Shown here: in pieces, positions 1-11,589 of the stretch
Numbering within the stretch: the first letter of the stretch is position 1
How the letters are laid out: every line of letters starts with the position of its first letter
From: Fasciola hepatica
Taxonomy: Eukaryota; Platyhelminthes; Trematoda; Plagiorchiida; Fasciolidae
Length of the DNA: 64,000 bases
Reading direction: 5' to 3'
Assembly: GCA_948099385.1 (NCBI GenBank)
Contig: CANUEZ040000117.1
Span: forward strand, 3,644,001-3,708,000
Translations under genes and position numbers: made by a program
The notes under the pieces: generated by a model
The model's input: only the letters and a program-made list of their open reading frames with translations
The model's database searches: none
Told to the model about the DNA's origin: nothing

Positions 1-780
1 TTTCCAAGCCTATGACCAAGTCGCTTATGAACGAGGTGAAGGTCATAGAGCCGGGGACGGAGCTCTGAGGCCCACCGCTCATCAGGTACCACTTATGGGA
101 TAAACTATCCCCTACCTTGACTTTCAGGGTCCTACCTATGATAGATCTATGGATGCAAGCAATGATTTTCGAAGACTGACAGAAGGCATTCAACTTCATC
201 AGCAATAAGTGGAAGTTCATCAGGTCTGGAAGTCGAGGTGGCTGACTTCTACCCTATTCTTTTGGTCTTCCCTTGGGGATCTTAGTCCCTGGAACAGGCG
301 TATTTCGACAGGCGGGACCTCTACCGAACGAAACCATGGCGATTCGTTACGACCAACCCGTAGGCAGTCACGTACTTAGAAACCCTGTCTCGCTAAACCC
401 TGTTCGTCACCTTCGGGAACCCCTCATTTAAACCAACGGGACTGTGGTTGGGACAGGTTTACCTATCCGAGGCTTCGTGGATTGAGCCTGAGGTTAGCAA
501 CCTTCGTCGAGGAATGCGCTAAAGAGTGAAGTCAGCGGCTTGGCATAAAGCTCCGCTAGGCTGATACCACCTGGTCCTGCTGCCTTAGACCTCACCAGGC
601 CACTCAGAATCTTGAACACCTCACTTGCTGCGATGGCTCCCCCTGGCTTTTGGGGTGCAGCCGCCGTGGCGATTCTCGAAGCGCCCCAGATGCCATTGTC
701 TTGTCTATACACTTGTTGGAATTGTTGAAAGAGGTATTCCGTCTTCTCCAGACTGTTGGTAGGTGCTCGACCCTAGGAAC
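1..780 (-). pseudogene. CR1-like LINE reverse transcriptase remnant, cut by window edge
   Basis: On the minus strand, 494-712 encodes an RT entry motif (KAAGPGGISLAELYAKPLTS), equivalent to the KAAGPDGI...PL block that opens CR1/Jockey-type RT domains. Below 480 the frame is broken by many stops. The DNA of 1-480 aligns by eye with 53430-53890, where the RT palm is readable, so 1-480 is the matching palm region. The element continues off the left edge. I see no complete catalytic box. A decayed non-LTR retrotransposon is the only reasonable reading; the exact clade is inferred. Confidence 0.7.
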
Positions 781-2469
781 CTCTTACTTTTCCAACAACC
801 ACTCTTAGAGCCACGTATTTGTAATGCTTCTTGAGGTTCTGCTTTCTTTCCGTATCCTGCCCTACTTATATATTCCTGCTAAGTGCTGCAGGTAGCGCCC
901 CAGACCGCCGCCGTTGCGGTAACTTTCCCGAGTTGATTTCTTCCTTCAGTTCAATGCAGCCTCCGGGACTTGAAGGCCGTCTTCCTGTTCATCCATCTTC
1001 TTGCACTTGTGAGCCCTTTGATCTCCAGGTGCTTCGAGATTATGAAGAGTCCGCTCTTCTCCGTATGCGAGCTCCGGGGACGGTGGGACAAAAAATGTTG
1101 AACTTGAACTGCCGCGGTGCTTGTAAAGACTAAATACTGAAAAACCTTCCAAATGTTCTATGTGCTTCGTGAATTTGACTACAGTTGACATTACCTTGAA
1201 AAGCACTTCCTTTGGCCACATTTTTGCATATCTGTTTATCCATGTGAGGCATTTGAATTTGGTCTTGAACCTTTTCTGATTGTCGTGCTTAAGCCACGGC
1301 GCTTTGAACCTTTGGATTTTACTGTGAAGCCCATTTGGCTGCTTACTCGAGGTTGGTACATATTTTCACCCCCTGTGAATTTCAGTTTAGTACTGTAGAA
1401 ACTACGAATCAACCTTGTTCTGCTTCTGGGACTAGTTTGAATTGGCTACTCTTTGCTCGCTTTGCGAGAACCGAATTACAGTGCTGCAAGTTGGTTTGGC
1501 TCTAGGATCAGGCTGCTAGGCTTCAGCTTTGCTTGACAATTCGCCCCACGGTAAAAACATGGTAAATACGGGCAGAATGTGAGGGACAGAACGGCGACGG
1601 AAGGGGATCTGATGGCTACTCTCACCAAGAAATCCTTTCTCGACCTCATTCAGTCAACGTTTAAGGGAGTCCAACGAAGTTGTCCTAGTCGTTTACCCAG
1701 GTAGCTTACTCCAGCAGTTGCCAGACTTCATGGCGGACGACAGGCTCCTAATCCAAGTTCCTAGACGGCCATTTCCAAGCTGCAGCCTGCGCCCTCGCGA
1801 TCTAGAAAGAGACTCCCCGGGTCCAGCTATCGTGCCCGCTTCTCAAACATTTTTGGATAAATCTATTAGACCCCACTAAATGACTTTCTCAACGAAAATG
1901 GGCTCACCTTGTCTAGCCTCTGGCCGTAGCCTAACCTCCGGTAACATCCTCACCACTCAGTACATTGCCGCTGTGCTTGCTCCGTGGTTTTTTCCCTCTT
2001 CAAAAGGAACGGACACCAGGCCCGAATTTAGTGTTTCGTTAAGGTCCCACAATGGCCCTGAATATTGATAGCAAAACCTCTAGACCCCTCGAGCTTACAG
2101 CACGCTTCAGCCGGTAAAGCGCGCGCGAGGCTTTTCTCGCGACTCTCTTATATCGCCTAACTGGTTTCAAGTCCACCGTTATTACCACTTTCAAATCCCT
2201 AACCACCTCTGCTTAGGCAAGCACCATCTGGTTGCATGTTGGCTCCACCATTGACCGTTGATCCTCAGCTGGAAGCAGCTAAGACTGCGTCTCTCTACTC
2301 TTATGCTTCCAGACACCAACCGGCGCGCATCTCCCTTTTGATGTCTTGGAATGATCCCGTGATAACACCAGCGGAATATCTGACCCACACGTCCGGCTTT
2401 AAATCTGGATCCCTCGCAGTCTCCTAGACTACGCCATCTCTACGTCTGTATGATCTCGACCAAAATCAC
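781..2469. other. Unassigned, stop-rich sequence
   Basis: Only short open frames (up to about 100 codons) occur on either strand, and none shows a motif I recognise. The part up to about 1220 may be the 5' continuation of the minus-strand LINE at 1-780, but I could not read linker or endonuclease motifs there. Homopolymers and tandem repeats are scarce. Confidence 0.4.
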
Positions 2470-2665
2470 CTGTGCAAATCCCGCCGATGCGGGACGCGGA
2501 CAGATCCCCCGCTTTGGCCGGTGCACATCGGGCGTGCAGGACGTCTGCAACGATGTGCGGGCTCAACTAGGTGGATCGCACCTCCTGCTTCCGGAGGTGG
2601 TTTTCAGGTTGGGTGTCCAGTGCACGGTCAGCCCCACCCACTAGCACCGATTGCGGATTGAAGAG
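2470..2665. repeat. GC-rich interspersed repeat, copy 1
   Basis: About 190 bp shared with 42820-43015 and with the two halves at 28537-28640 and 30043-30110. Shared landmarks in order are GATCCCCC..TTTGGCCGG, CACATCGGGC, AACGATGTGCGGG, a run ending in CACGGTCAGCCC, and ACTAGC. The unit is much more GC-rich than its flanks and has no open frame conserved between copies. It could be a SINE or a conserved non-coding piece of a larger element. No tRNA-like A and B boxes are evident. Confidence 0.65.
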
Positions 2666-3341
2666 AACAAAAAAAAAGAACACCATTCATATACTCAAAA
2701 TGCTACTGTCTCCTCCAGGTACCATGGACTCTCCATTGTGCTCGCTTCCAAATTCGCACTCATAACCTACCGTTTTTCTCGTCCGGCAAAATTTTGCTTT
2801 CTCTGGTGCATAATTATCGCGCGCTCAAAAACCCATCAACATTCTTGGCTCATTATTCCCGATCCACTTTCCTCGGTTTTATGCTAAACTATTCGTCAGT
2901 CTTATTTGCAATTTTAACCACTCTCTAAGATACAGTCCCCTTCTTTTTGCTACTTTTACCGATATACTCGAGAACTAACGCATTTGTTGCTGTCACTACC
3001 TCCCGTACCACAATCTCCAGACAATATATGACACTGCGAAATTTATCTCTAGAGATTCTCAATAATCGATGACTCTGTGTTTGTTTGCTTTCTCCGCCAG
3101 CTCCGCTGTTTGCCCACTTAGGGCTGTTGCATTGCAATGTCCTCATCTTGCAAGGTATCGTGTCCCACATATGCACATCTGATAACCTCTTGTGTTGCAG
3201 AGTTCTGTTTTGTCACCACAAAATGTCCACTTTCTGTATCAAATATAAGCTGATATTCATCTACCCGTCACTTCATCGTTTTTGCCAGCTGTGCCCATCC
3301 TATTGTTGTAGTTGAGCACCGCTCACCGATTTTTCGCTAGA
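2666..3341. other. Unassigned sequence between GC-rich repeat and RTE tail
   Basis: It starts with an A-rich run (about 2668-2678) just after the GC-rich repeat, which could be a decayed tail. The rest is AT-rich with short open frames on both strands and no recognised motif. Confidence 0.35.
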
Positions 3342-3357
3342 CATCATCATCATCATC
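3342..3357 (-). repeat. (GAT)n 3' tail of the RTE element
   Basis: The plus strand reads CATCATCATCATCATC, so the minus strand ends in GAT repeats right after the RTE 3' UTR. RTE-clade LINEs often end in such short tandem repeats rather than poly(A). This fixes the element's 3' end and orientation. Confidence 0.8.
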
Positions 3358-3569
3358 GTAAAGCGTTAAACAGTAGGGCAAGCCCCACCGACCACTGCCT
3401 TTCTCACCATGTTGCACGTTGAATTAAAAAGTATGAATGTACAAGATGGACAGGGAGTGGACCTACATGGGTGGGAGAAGAAAAGAATGCCCTAGTAGCC
3501 AACACACGGAATACACAGTCTAACTGTACAAACGTAAACCGATCAAACATTCTGATTCGATAGAAAGTG

Positions 3570-4253
3570 ACAACACGATCGCCACTGTTCACAGTTCGCT
3601 GCCATATTCCTCAGTGTCTCCAGCCAACTGGTAGACGGATCTTTTGGACCCCAACCACGAAGACGTGAAGCACCTACTTTTCCTAAGTCTGCTGTACATT
3701 TTCTCATTCCTCACTGCCACGTCATCTGTTGACCTCCACGTGGTTTCTTCCACTCCCTAGAAGGGGCGGAGAATAGGACACGGTATGGTAGATGTGTGTC
3801 GGCCATACGTAACACGTGCCCTAACCAACGAAGTCTACTAAGTTGGATACGCTGTGACAAAACGTTCTCTGAATTAACACCCAATACTCGATTTCTGACC
3901 TCATCATTACTTACTCGTCTATTTCACCCAATCTTAGCGATACTACTTAAACATCGATGGTCACATACCTCAAGACGACGAATATCTTCAGCACACAAAC
4001 TCCAAATTTCGCAACCATACAACAAAACTGAACGTACTGCGGCACAGTATACACGACCTTTCAACCTCAGTGAAATATCGGGTCGCCGCCACAAGTGCTT
4101 CAGTCCAGCGTACGCCGCTCGAGCTTTGGATACACGTGTGTTCACCTCTACTCCCGTGCTCCCATCCGTCGTCACGCTGCTGCCGAGGTACATGAAGTGG
4201 TCGAAAATTGCCGGCACCTCCTCATCCAGCATCAAGCTCGGAATTGTTGACGT
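3570..4253 (-). pseudogene. RTE LINE, C-terminal region after the RT palm
   Basis: The 103-codon frame 4235-3924 holds the conserved RTE thumb region: FMYLGSSVTTDGS, then KARAAYAGLKHLWRR, then LKGRVYCAAVRSVLLYGCEIW. After a stop near 3924, minus-strand translation still reads LSRLRWLGHVLRMADTHLPY and PSREWKKPRGGQQMTW, the usual RTE C-terminus. A second in-frame stop follows that block. The region joins the upstream RT frame at 4254 through one stop codon. It is clearly coding in origin and broken by a handful of point lesions. Confidence 0.85.
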
Positions 4254-4703
4254 CTAGTCTTGTAACATCACTTTACACTTTGAAGGTGAAAAGCGCATGC
4301 CGAGTGGAGCTACGGCTCTCGCAAGTCTATCTAGTGCACGTTGAGCATGTCTCGTGCATTCGAACAAGCAGACAACGTCGTCTGCGTAACCTAGGTCACA
4401 TAGCTTTTCACTATCTACTAGTTCTACGCCTACATCCTGAAGATTTTGCAAAGCACTCTCCATTATTTCGTCCATGACGTAGTTGAACAGAATTGGAGAC
4501 AAAGGATATCCCTGTCGAACACCACTGTTCGTTTCGAACCGACCGGATAGTTCACCGTAAACCCTTACGCGGCCAGAAGCATGAGAATACAATGATCTCA
4601 TTAGGTTCACGAACTTCTGGGGCATACCTTTTCGATGAAGAACACTGAAAAGCGATGTTCGATCAACTGAATCGAAGGCGCCTTTCAGGTCTAAGAAAAG
4701 CAT
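4254..4703 (-). pseudogene. RTE LINE reverse transcriptase, palm (catalytic) half
   Basis: 149 codons. The start reads FLDLKGAFDSVDR (RT motif A with its catalytic Asp). The middle reads SGVRQGYPLSPILFN (motif B). The catalytic box YADDVV lies at 4377-4388. The end reads RFSPSKCKVM. All main RT palm motifs are intact. The frame is separated from the N-terminal RT half (4756-5562) by a shift or stop between 4703 and 4756 and ends at a stop at 4254, after which homologous sequence continues. The function was target-primed reverse transcription; this copy is disrupted. Confidence 0.9.
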
Positions 4704-4755
4704 TATTGTCGGTCGGTGGTGCGTGTGACGCGTTCCAAGTAGTCTGGTCGATGCA

Positions 4756-5562
4756 TTATCGACCTGGGCGGAATCCAGCCTGCTGTTCGCGGAAATTCCT
4801 TTCGCGAGCCGGTGTAAGACGATGCAGCAAAATCGAAGCTAATACTTTGGTGACTATCGGGATTAAGCTAATCCCACGATGATTACTGCAGTCATTGCGT
4901 ATTCCCTTCTTGAAGATGGGAACAATCAGTGACTCGCTCCATATTAACGGAATACACTCCTCCTTCCAAATGTCACGGAGCACGGCGGTTAGTGATTTTA
5001 TCAACACCTCACCACCCAGTTTGAAAAGAACTGGAGGAAGTTCGTCGGGACCTGCAGCTTTCCCCCGCCTTAGTAATCGAATACATGACTCTACTCCTAC
5101 TTCTGATGGGGGCTCAAGTGATAACACCCAAGAAGTCACAGTTGTTGACACGGGAGTAACTACACTAGCCTGCTGCCAGCTAAACTGTTCCTTGAAGTAC
5201 TCGGCCCATCGGTCAAGCCTTTGCTGTTTGTTATGGATGGGTTCTCCATTCCTATTGCAAATCGTTTCACTGACCTGAGTTCGCCGTCCACCGGTGTCAC
5301 GAATAAGTTTGAACAGTCTTTGACTGTTACCTGAAGCAGCTGCCATTTCCATTTCTTCGGCTACATTGACACACCAATTTTCGTGATCATTCTTAAGGCT
5401 TTGCGTAACTTGTCTTTGCAGCTTTCTCCGCATCTTATTCATCTCCTTACGGTTCGAAAGCTGACGCTCTTGCTCCATTATACTCAGCGACTCTTGCGAG
5501 ATCCAGTGTCTTTGATGGACAACGGATCTAGGACTACAGGCAAAACCTGCTGCCACATGCAT
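4756..5562 (-). pseudogene. RTE LINE linker and N-terminal reverse transcriptase half
   Basis: 268 codons. Residues 30-90 are a charged helical linker. Residues 167-177 read GKAAGPDELPP, residues 227-235 read NHRGISLIP, and residues 260-268 read QQAGFRPGR, which are successive RT fingers motifs. The frame stops just before the palm, whose continuation lies at 4703 in another frame. The annotated Met is probably internal, since coding homology continues upstream to the endonuclease at 5866. Confidence 0.88.
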
Positions 5563-6855
5563 CGCCTGTTTGATATGAGCCCAATGCTCATCTACATTAA
5601 AGTTCGTCGTATATCTTAGCTCATGTGCTAACTTCTGCTCCTAACGGGTGCGGACTTCTGGATCACACAAACGTTGCACGGCTAATCGGATTTGCGGTTT
5701 GCGACGATGGCCATGGAGCTGGAGAGATAATCGCATTGAAACTAGGGCATGGTCCGACTCTACGCAAGTGGACCAGTAAGATCTACAGTTCTGAACAGAA
5801 CCGCGCCATCGGTAGCTTACGGCGATATGATCAATTTGACTTAAAGTACCTGTAGAGTTAGAGTGTCATGTCGCTGTGCGACGCGAGTTGTGTCGGAAAT
5901 CGGTGCTAGATAAGAATAATTGATTGTCTGCACAAAACCGGAGAAGCCTATCCCCGTTATCTGTACGCTCAGCGGGTAAAACACAACGCCCACCTAAACA
6001 GGTTTCTGCCGCACTGAGTTTGCCAACTTGTGCATTGAAGTCACCAGCTAGCACTACAATGTCAGAACCTTTACTGCTGCGAACGAGAGTGGTGAGGGTA
6101 TCATAGAACTCATCTTTCTGCAAGTCTGAGCTGCAGTCCGTTGGAGCGTACGCCGAGATCACAAACAAATTGCGCTTAACACAACTATCCTTTCGAACGC
6201 CGACTGACCGTTGGAGTCTCACAGCACATAAACGACTGGTAACAGGGATCCAGCCTAATAGGGCAGCCTCAGCCTTGTCAGTCAAGACAATTCCTACACC
6301 ACGTTGATCCACAGCTCTAGCTGCTTCTTCTCCTGAGGTGCGCAGAATATACCTCGATGAGATACCAGGAGCAGTTAGCTGAATTACACTGCTCGAATCC
6401 TGGATCCGCGTTTCGCTTAAGCAGCAAACATCAATCTTCAGAGAGTTCATTGTGAGGGCTAGGCACGCCTGCTGACCGGCCTGCATGAGTGTACGCACGT
6501 TGAAGGAGCCGAGATTCAGAGGCTGACGGGGCTTGAGAAAATGTGGGTTACCAGACAGAGGATTATTCCCGACACTATTTGACAGTGAATCGTTGCGATT
6601 ATCGACCGTGTTATCAATGGGAGCATTATGGGTGGATAGATGGGGCAAAGAGGGATGGTTAGGGACAGAAGACAAAGGTTGAATAACAGAGAGGGAACTC
6701 TGAGCAGTAGCACACTTATCACTACCCACCCCGCTCGATGCAATGGGCAGCGCGGTCCTGATTATCCTAAGCGACGACCGATGCAGTATGGAATTCTTTG
6801 TATTCGTGCAGTTCATGGGAGATGTTGAACGGGTACTGCTAGGGTGTCCATCCAA
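5563..6855 (-). pseudogene. RTE LINE apurinic-type endonuclease
   Basis: The 329-codon frame 6855-5866 carries exo-endo-phosphatase motifs: NLGSFNVRTL (Asn at residue 119), CLSETR (Glu 148), ISAYAPTD (233-240) and GDFNAQVG (271-278). After a TGA stop at the end of this frame, minus-strand translation continues with SQIDHIAVSYRWRG and ESDHALV, the C-terminal catalytic His region. The domain is therefore complete but interrupted by one stop there, with a further TAG in the linker. It nicks target DNA to prime reverse transcription. Confidence 0.88.
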
Positions 6856-7174
6856 AAAGCAGGAGAACGATTAGGGTCCTCATCCAAAGCCTTTAGTTCT
6901 GACAAGAACCTATCCGCAAGGCAGCGGGATGGCTTAGTGGAAGCCCATTCACTTGGATCAATTATTCTTCCACTAATTTTACCGACTGAGTTGCCAGCTC
7001 AAATCAACCCCCAACCTGGAGGACCAGGAGACTGGACTTTGTCTGACCTTTACCCATTGACCTGTCAGGTATGATTGCATCTCCGGCTTAAGGAAGCCAT
7101 CCTGTATAGCTCTTTGGGTCATAGAGGCGCGCAAGCCATCACACCACGTCAAGGTGCAGTCTCGCTAGTCCCTA

Positions 7175-8225
7175 GTTTCATGCTGATGCATTACTTTCCT
7201 TCTTCTGAAAGCAAAACAATCCGTTCAAAGTCTATATGTTTCATCCGGTCACTCCATTTACCATCGCTTTGGCAACCACGGTCCAGAAGTATAGTCCATT
7301 TGGTTGACCATACACTCCGCCCATATCCGGCTGCAGAACTTTGCAAACCTATTCATCGGTTGTTCTGTGTATTTCCTTTCCCATGCTCCATTCCCATAGA
7401 TCGTCTCAGACACTTCCGATGCCTGATACATTCTTTTCTCCACGTGAAGTCTTTGCTGAGAATTATCAGTATGCAAGTACTTACCTGTCATTTAATTGGT
7501 CATCTCTCTTGCGAGCCACCTTTCTGTCACCATCGTAGTTACGCAACACATATCGGTTTTTTTCTTCTGTCGGTTGCCAGTTTCATTCTGATGCATTACA
7601 GTCCTTTTTTTGAGAGCAAAACAATCCACTCAATGTCTATATGTTTCATCCGCTCGCTTCTTTCACCATCAATTTGACGCTCACTGTCCAGTGTGTTGTT
7701 CGTTTTGTTTTACAACTGGTCCAACCGATATACGGTCACTGAACCGCAAAATTTTAATCCTCGACTGATTTTCTTGTTCTTCATGTGTTACGCTACCATA
7801 TTTATCGTCTAGTTTTACATCGTAACTCCTCCCATACATTGCAAAGCTCTACTGCTTGAACACGTCTCCTCCAAGAATGTTTCTTTTTCACGATATCCGT
7901 GTATCCGTCAATCTAGTTTGGTTCTCCGGCAGGACAGTCTTCCTTCCGTAGGATTTGTGTGATTCTGTACCATTCCCCACCCACCACAAACTTTGGCAGA
8001 ATAGCTACACCTATCTTCAGCCGGATCGACCACCTGACCTTGATTTTAAATTCACCGGGGGGCACCGCAACAATTGACTTGAATGCTTTCTCTCATACTC
8101 AATCGCTTTCATATAATTGTACAATCCTTCTGTAACTTTCATTCAGCTTTCAGCTGTACTGTTTGATCTTGCATAGCAGCATGATTTGGGGTTATCCGAA
8201 ATAAACTAATTTTATTATTATATAG
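7175..8225 (+). repeat. Unclassified interspersed element with ATT-type 3' end (possible copy C)
   Basis: The 3' end reads CCGAAATAAACTAATTTTAT and runs into a short ATT-rich tail (about 8196-8225), resembling the ends at 30042 and 45107. Internally, 7175-7290 and 7575-7680 are an imperfect direct repeat sharing GATGCATTAC, GAAAGCAAAACAATCC / GAGAGCAAAACAATCC and TCTATATGTTTCATCCG. A weak match to elements A and B (28641-30042, 30870-32215) lies around 7960-8065. No protein family was recognised on the plus strand. The 5' boundary is uncertain. Confidence 0.5.
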
Positions 8226-8239
8226 AGACTGGGCCGTGG

Positions 8240-9235
8240 TTTTCCCCATCAGTGCGGTGTAGGCGTTTATTTAAACTGAGAGGGTGATCCCACGTCACCG
8301 ACCACGCAAAACACCTACCCAGATCCCTCCGTACAGTGCCATCTGCAACCACTTCAAGCGGCTCGACATCATCTGCATATTTTTAGAGTTTGCCCACCGG
8401 TTTGCCCTCTAGGTCATTATTGAACAAGACAAGCAGCAGGGGGCCCAGGACGGATCCCTGTGGTACACAGTTTTGTAACGTTTCCATTAGGGAAAAAACT
8501 CCGTCCATCCTCTCTTGAAACTGCCCTCCGTTGAGTACTTTAGCGGTCTACCTCTCTGCCGAGGTGCCCAACCTGATCTCTTCCAACTTCCTGGCCAATG
8601 ACCATTAGTTGACGGAGTCAAGCGGCCTCGAAAATTCCAAACACCAGAATCCTGCTCTCCCACATTTGTCTAGTTTTCTGTCTGCCTTATCCGAGCTGTG
8701 TGTCAGACTGGACAAGCACGAATCCCGTCGAATGAAATCATGCTAGAAGTGTGACATCAGGCGGTGGCTTTTCATCGTCTTGACCATGCAATCCCGGATT
8801 ACCATTTTCGTGACCTCCGGTATTACTGACGGCAGGATTATTGTCTGATAATCCGCACTTCTCTTGGTCACCCCCTATATGGATTAGAGTGGCGACAAAA
8901 GTAAGCCACTCCTGTTGTGCCCAACCCTCTTCCAACGACGCTTTAAGCTGGAGAGATAGCGGCTCGGCCATTGGATCAGCCGGCTGCTTCCTCACTGATG
9001 GATCGATTCCATCAGATCTCGCCGCCTTGCACGATGACGGAAGACTTAGATTTGAGTAGACTTTGCTCTCACGGACTTCGGGGTCTACCATCTCCTGGGA
9101 TGTGCGCGTCTTGTCTAATGAGGTTTCCGAGCGCTCCTTAATACGTTCTGTATATCCGCTAAAAGAACGGTGAGAGATTCTCGGCTCTTCCATGCTTCGT
9201 GCATGCCCGCGTCCCGTTTCAGTCCTCAAAGCCAC
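8240..9235 (-). pseudogene. CR1-like LINE reverse transcriptase (5' part through palm)
   Basis: The 165-codon frame 9235-8738 contains CKAARSDGIDPSVRKQPADP and then LEEGWAQQEWLTFVATLIHI, the opening RT block. Further on, in other frames, VPQGSVLGPLLLVLF (about 8465-8420) is RT motif B and YADDV (8368-8379) is the catalytic box. The Asp pair is preserved, although surrounding frames are broken. Sequence homology ends near 8240. Confidence 0.82.
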
Positions 9236-9699
9236 CGGCTGCTCTCTGTAAGGTGGTTTTTGATTGCACTTAATCGTGGCTCTCTCTGGGTTTTACATTG
9301 GCGTTTACAGCAATCCCGTTTTTGTAGCTTTACTTGCACCTCGGTTATAATCTCGCAGTTCCCCTTTTGGCCCCACTGTACTGAAGGAAGAGTCGGCGCC
9401 CATAAGTGCAACCATACCCAGGCCAGGCCGCCCGCTTTAACTTGGTAGCCTTTTTCACAGAACTGCTCCACCATGCCGGGGTACACTTTCTCCATGATTT
9501 CCTAGAAGGAGCTACCTCATTTGTAAATTGTAACAGGTTTCTCCGACGCTCCATCACCCTATCTACACAGTATCCCCATCTTCGCTCCAGCCCCCTACCT
9601 GGAGTGTGAGTTTTAGCAGCTTTTCTACGTTTATTTCCGGGAAATGTCCTATATATTTATCCGGTGCCCTCGCGCCTTTCAGGTTCACATTCGTTCTCA

Positions 9700-10240
9700 G
9701 GATTCTGCTGCGGCTGCTTCCAACCGAGTTCTCTACATGCAGCCTTTATAGATCGTCAGGATCCCCCGTGATAACTGAGTCGAGGAGTGACGGAGCCCGG
9801 CCGTACATCTACCTATTTACCTGCTCATCCTGCTGAAAATGTCTCTTGCTAAATAAGACCTTTCGTTATTTAGCCGAAAGTTTTATCTGGGGCCATTTAG
9901 TTTTCCCCTTTCTGTTTCAGTTGGGTTGAAATCACCTTGTACAAGCAGTTTTCGCCCTTCGCTTACCATGCCATCGAAATAAGATAACAGTTTCTCAACC
10001 TCCTCTAGGCGGGATCCCGGACTTCGGCAGATGCAGACTAAGGTAATTTCAGGTCTCGCTTTCCTGACAGCTACCTCCACGGCCTGCGTTTTTTTTGAGG
10101 CAAGACGTCCACCTTCGTAGTTGATATCGTGATCTGCTCAGAGTACGAGAACCTCACCTCTCGTGCCGCTATCTCTCCTATCTATGCCAAGGACTATGCA
10201 TTATTTCGGAAGCCGTTCTTTAATGTCCCTAGCCGTTTGC
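9700..10240 (-). pseudogene. CR1-like LINE endonuclease domain
   Basis: The frame 10080-9883 reads ARPEITLVCICRSPGSRLEE and then LLVQGDFNPTETERG, the YRSPGS and GDFN motifs of LINE exo-endo-phosphatase nucleases. Upstream, the minus strand also reads INYEGGRLASKKTQ. The same endonuclease family is seen at 63379-63561. N-terminal catalytic motifs (SETWL-type) were not located, and stops interrupt the domain. Confidence 0.75.
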
Positions 10241-10249
10241 TACTATGTT

Positions 10250-11580
10250 CTGGGGGGCGTTATGACATCCATCCTGTCTGTCCTAGCCCGGGGTTCCGGT
10301 CCAGCCTTCTCCACGCTTGCTGCTTGTATACCACGAGTAGCCTTACCCTCTGTTGGCTCATTCTTGGTCCATCACGGAGGGACTTCCGCTTCTCGTACAT
10401 CAAGCCCGAGGGCATCGACTTATTTTTGAGAGCGATGTTGTTGACCTTGCAGCTTCTATTCGGTTTGCTTTCACCAACCGAACCAGCTGCCCTTAGCGTG
10501 CTTGCCTCCATAGGAAGGTGCTTTGCTGTCTACGCCGTCATGCTCTTTGTGCGTGCCACTTCAGTTCTGTCAGCAGCGGCCACCTCTGTAGTTTTAGTTG
10601 CAGGCACTGGCTAATGAATCACTGGATTCTTATTTGAGCCGACTTCATCAGCTTCGTGTTACTGCTGTTACTGCTATTCGACTAACTTCGGGTCCTGCCT
10701 GCTTTTTGTGTGCATTCGTATCATCGGATGCGACCCCGGATAATAGCACTTGTGCTACGCCTCCTGCCGTCAGCCATGCTTGGAAACCTAACTCTACGTT
10801 GTGATTGGCAAACTTATCAATTTTGGGAAGTTGTTGGCACTTTCCCCTTCCTCCTGACCCGGCTTTTTTCCCCAGCCGCGTTACTCTTTTAAGGAAAGGA
10901 ATGCCCGGGGTATCCGCCGTCCGCAAAAGGCTCACTTCCCGGTCCCTGGCGGCCCTTTCTCAAGGCTGGCCCTCTTTCATACAGGGTTCTAGATTGACAC
11001 TTGTCTACTTTTCTTTTTTGCCCTAGTTCCATATCACTTGAGTTCTGCAGCTTGCGAAAGTGCACCGCAGTTCCAATCAGCAACCCATCAAATGCTATCA
11101 TCCTTACTCGGAGTTAAATGGCTGATTCCATTTCTGACCTGACCTTCCCCTGCTCCATGGTTTTCCTTTGGAAAACATTTTCTCCTGTTTCTGGGCTACT
11201 TTTATGAAAAGCCGGCGCTTTGCTTACGCACTACATCTTCCTTCGTCTTCTCTAAATGATTTAGGATCCTCTGGTGTAACACTGGTAATTGTTTTCCTTG
11301 ACTGTTCTTCCTGCTACTCTTCAGAGGATATTTGAACTTCAGTCTGTGGATATTATGACCTTTCCAAACTTCAGGTGGCTTTTCCTGCTGCCTGTCGTGG
11401 ACTGCCCGTTTCTTGACCCTGAATGACTTCCAGTCTAAGACTTGGCTTGTGATGTTCTCTGAGCCATTCTTTACACTCTCCATGTATCCACGTTAGAGTT
11501 TGGTATTTGTGGTACACTGAGAGTCCCCGGTTAGCTGGCCCTCCGCATTCCATGCGAAACCCCCAATCAAGTGTGTCGCA
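10250..11580 (-). pseudogene. Probable ORF1 remnant of the CR1-like LINE
   Basis: Several short minus-strand frames (10260-10511, 10648-10935, 10889-11101, 11202-11483) are lysine/arginine-rich, as expected for an ORF1 nucleic-acid-binding protein. They lie directly upstream of the endonuclease. One reads RVTRLGKKAGSG. I could not identify a zinc knuckle or a complete RRM, so the assignment rests mainly on position. Alternatively, part of this could be unrelated sequence. Confidence 0.45.
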
Positions 11581-11589
11581 TATGATTCC

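Larger units (their letters stand above)
3342..7080 (-). mobile_element. RTE-type non-LTR retrotransposon (LINE), nearly complete, mildly damaged
   Basis: Minus-strand order is an apurinic-type endonuclease (6855-5650), linker, reverse transcriptase (5562-4254), C-terminal region (4253-3570), a short 3' untranslated part, and a GATGAT-type trinucleotide tail at 3342-3357. RTE elements typically carry one ORF with this order, a very short 3' UTR and simple-repeat ends. The frame is split by only a few stops or shifts, so the copy is fairly young but inactive. Translatable sequence extends upstream to about 7070, so the 5' end is uncertain. No target-site duplication could be fixed. Confidence 0.88.
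8240..11580 (-). mobile_element. CR1-like LINE, 3' truncated and decayed
   Basis: Minus-strand order is an ORF1-like region (about 11580-10300), endonuclease (10240-9700), linker and RT (9500-8240). Sequence stops just after the RT catalytic box, so the RT thumb and C-terminal domain are missing. The break abuts the ATT-tailed repeat at 7175-8225. Many stops and shifts indicate an old copy. CR1/Jockey-superfamily LINEs usually have ORF1 plus an endonuclease-RT ORF2; the clade call is an inference from motif style. Confidence 0.78.

Noticed and set aside
3796..4257. 153-codon plus-strand frame over the RTE element
   Set aside because: It is the antisense shadow of the conserved RTE C-terminal coding region on the minus strand.
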